The position numbers and the translations under genes were made by a program. Below, piece by piece: positions 36,915-38,077 of a DNA stretch of 38,077 nt. This DNA is from a virus, in IMG/VR virus record IMGVR_UViG_3300037827_000194, positions 1 to 38,077 of that record. One strand, written 5' to 3'. Every line of letters starts with the position of its first letter. Position 1 is the first letter of the stretch. Under the pieces are notes generated by a model that did not search any database, was not told where the DNA came from, and saw only the letters and a program-made list of their open reading frames with translations.

Positions 36915-38077
36915 ATGAAGGACGTAGCAAAACGCTATCAAGATAATCTTGCGCGTATTAAGAAAAAAGTACGCAATGCGCACGATTATTTTAAAGACAA
37001 TTACGACCGATATAATGAGTTCAGACGCTTTGTTTTCGACTCTTCATTGAAAGAAGACGAAATCACTTTACTTCAAACCATTGGCCGACCGCAACTAGAG
37101 TTCAACGTACTCGAAGCCTATATTAGCAGACTTCTTGGTGAGTTTTCAAAGCAAGAGCCTGATATTGAGGTTAACGCTTACGATGAAGATAAAGCAGACC
37201 CTATCACCATTAAGGTTGTTGAGCAACATCTAAAGCATATGTTTATGGATGACAATAACGAACACACCCGTTATGAAGTCTATAAAGACCTGCTTTCAGG
37301 TGGCTTTAGCACCATCAAAGTATTCACTGATTACGAACACCCCATGTCGATGAATCAAATCATTAAGATTCAGCGTGAAGAGCCCACACTCACGGGGTTT
37401 GATAAGCTGGCACGATTCTCGCATAAAGGAGACGGTCAGTTTTGCTTCCAGCTATTCCCTAAAGATAAAGAAGAGTTCCTTGAAGAAAATCCAGACATAA
37501 AACTGGAAAAATTAAGCTTTAGACGGGATTTTGCGGGATTTAATTGGTCATATCAAAATGACAACAGTCAAATTATTGTCGTGGCTGATTATTACGAGAA
37601 AAAACGCAAAGAAGAAACCATCGTTCAGGTGCGTGACGGTCGAGTAATGACCATGACCCAATACCGCAAGATGGTCGATTCATGGAATGATATTACCGTA
37701 CCACCTACTCTCATTGGAAAACCAAGGAAAACCTTACTTGACAGTATTTGCCGTTATCGAGTAATCGAAAACCAGGTGCTTGAGTATGAAGAAACCGACT
37801 TTTCTCACTTGCCATTGGTATTTATTGACGGCCATTCGTTAATGATTAAAACACCAAAGAACGGCAACATCAGACAGGTAACAAGACCCTATGTCTATCA
37901 TGCTAAAGGTGCGCAACGCCTTAAAAACTATGCGGGTATTTCCCTTGCTCATGAAATTGAAAATACGGTACAGCATAAGTTCATGGTGGCTAAAGAAGCC
38001 CTTCCAAAAGAGGAGGAATTTTTACAGGCTTACAAAGACACTCAAAAAGAGTCTGTGCTGGTTTATAATTCTGTTCA
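36915..38077 (+). CDS. Portal protein, N-terminal part (P22 gp1 type)
   Basis: ATG 36915 after AAGGAGC; the frame runs off the right edge and continues at base 3 of the window once the repeated 127 bases are collapsed (about 698 residues in all). It begins MKDVAKRYQDNLARIKKK and has the P22-type portal blocks RFVFDSSLKEDEITLLQTIG, RPQLEFNVLEAYISRLLGEF and RPYVYHAKGAQRLKNYAGIS. The portal forms the dodecameric DNA gate and binds TerL. Confidence 0.94.
   Translation, partial: MKDVAKRYQDNLARIKKKVRNAHDYFKDNYDRYNEFRRFVFDSSLKEDEITLLQTIGRPQLEFNVLEAYISRLLGEFSKQEPDIEVNAYDEDKADPITIKVVEQHLKHMFMDDNNEHTRYEVYKDLLSGGFSTIKVFTDYEHPMSMNQIIKIQREEPTLTGFDKLARFSHKGDGQFCFQLFPKDKEEFLEENPDIKLEKLSFRRDFAGFNWSYQNDNSQIIVVADYYEKKRKEETIVQVRDGRVMTMTQYRKMVDSWNDITVPPTLIGKPRKTLLDSICRYRVIENQVLEYEETDFSHLPLVFIDGHSLMIKTPKNGNIRQVTRPYVYHAKGAQRLKNYAGISLAHEIENTVQHKFMVAKEALPKEEEFLQAYKDTQKESVLVYNSV
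37951..38077. repeat. Terminal direct repeat, right copy (assembly overlap)
   Basis: Identical to bases 1-127 of the window. See the left copy for the reasons to treat this as an assembly overlap of a circular genome. Confidence 0.95.

Noticed and set aside
1-38077. Search for integrase, CI repressor, partition genes, CRISPR arrays and transposases
   Set aside because: I saw none. The AlpA-like and Cro-like proteins alone do not show lysogeny, and no regularly spaced repeat array is visible.

Overview
The window is one complete, circular genome of a short-tailed (P22-like) phage, opened inside the portal gene. Bases 1-127 are repeated exactly at 37951-38077, so the unique circle is 37,950 bp. 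The virion genes follow the P22 order: Sf6-type small terminase, large terminase, P22-type portal, scaffold, P22-type coat, gp4-like and gp10-like tail factors, three ejection-type proteins, then fibres. The AT-rich composition and frequent AAGGAG ribosome sites suggest a low-to-moderate GC gammaproteobacterial host. A Legionella- or Coxiella-like host is a guess from protein flavour only. I see no integrase, CI-type repressor, partition gene, tRNA or CRISPR array, so a lytic lifestyle is the simplest reading, although a Cro-like regulator is present.

Layout. (1) 36915-38077 plus 1-1061: portal. (2) 1051-3156: a run of very small, mostly basic genes that also holds a DUF2829 (Tad2-family) gene, a candidate Thoeris inhibitor. 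(3) 3170-16065: virion assembly. This has a lone reverse-strand AlpA-like regulator, scaffold, coat, head-completion and tail factors and ejection proteins, interrupted by two HNH endonuclease genes. (4) 16165-23620: a third HNH gene, then a modular fibre/adhesin array (two proteins sharing a duplicated C-terminal domain, a glycine-rich adhesin, a fibre chaperone, a pectate-lyase-fold spike) and a GH108 endolysin. (5) 23611-26810: recombination block of rusA (+) and, on the reverse strand, YqaJ exonuclease, a 55-aa gene, recT, an HNH gene and ssb. (6) 26811-29534: divergent promoter/operator, a Cro-like gene and about ten tiny early-type genes, one split by a frameshift in an A8 run. (7) 29535-31629: repeat-rich region resembling an origin, then O-like and P-like replication genes. 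(8) 31626-32482: a compact reverse-strand operon of four tiny genes with a near-consensus promoter. (9) 32573-36855: zinc-finger protein, small terminase, accessory genes, a YkgJ-type cysteine-cluster protein and the large terminase.

How it fits together. The two reverse-strand operons (recombination and the four-gene set) have similar -35/-10 spacings and share a TTAACCARAGATA motif in their leaders, so they probably form one regulon. Replication would use the O/P-like pair with host replisome recruitment and RecT/YqaJ/SSB/RusA recombination to make concatemers. Headful packaging by TerS/TerL from concatemers fits the circular assembly. Four HNH endonuclease genes sit next to coat, gp4/gp10, the fibre genes and ssb, and two show unusual joins with their neighbours: a hairpin covering a ribosome site, and a mimicked ssb start.
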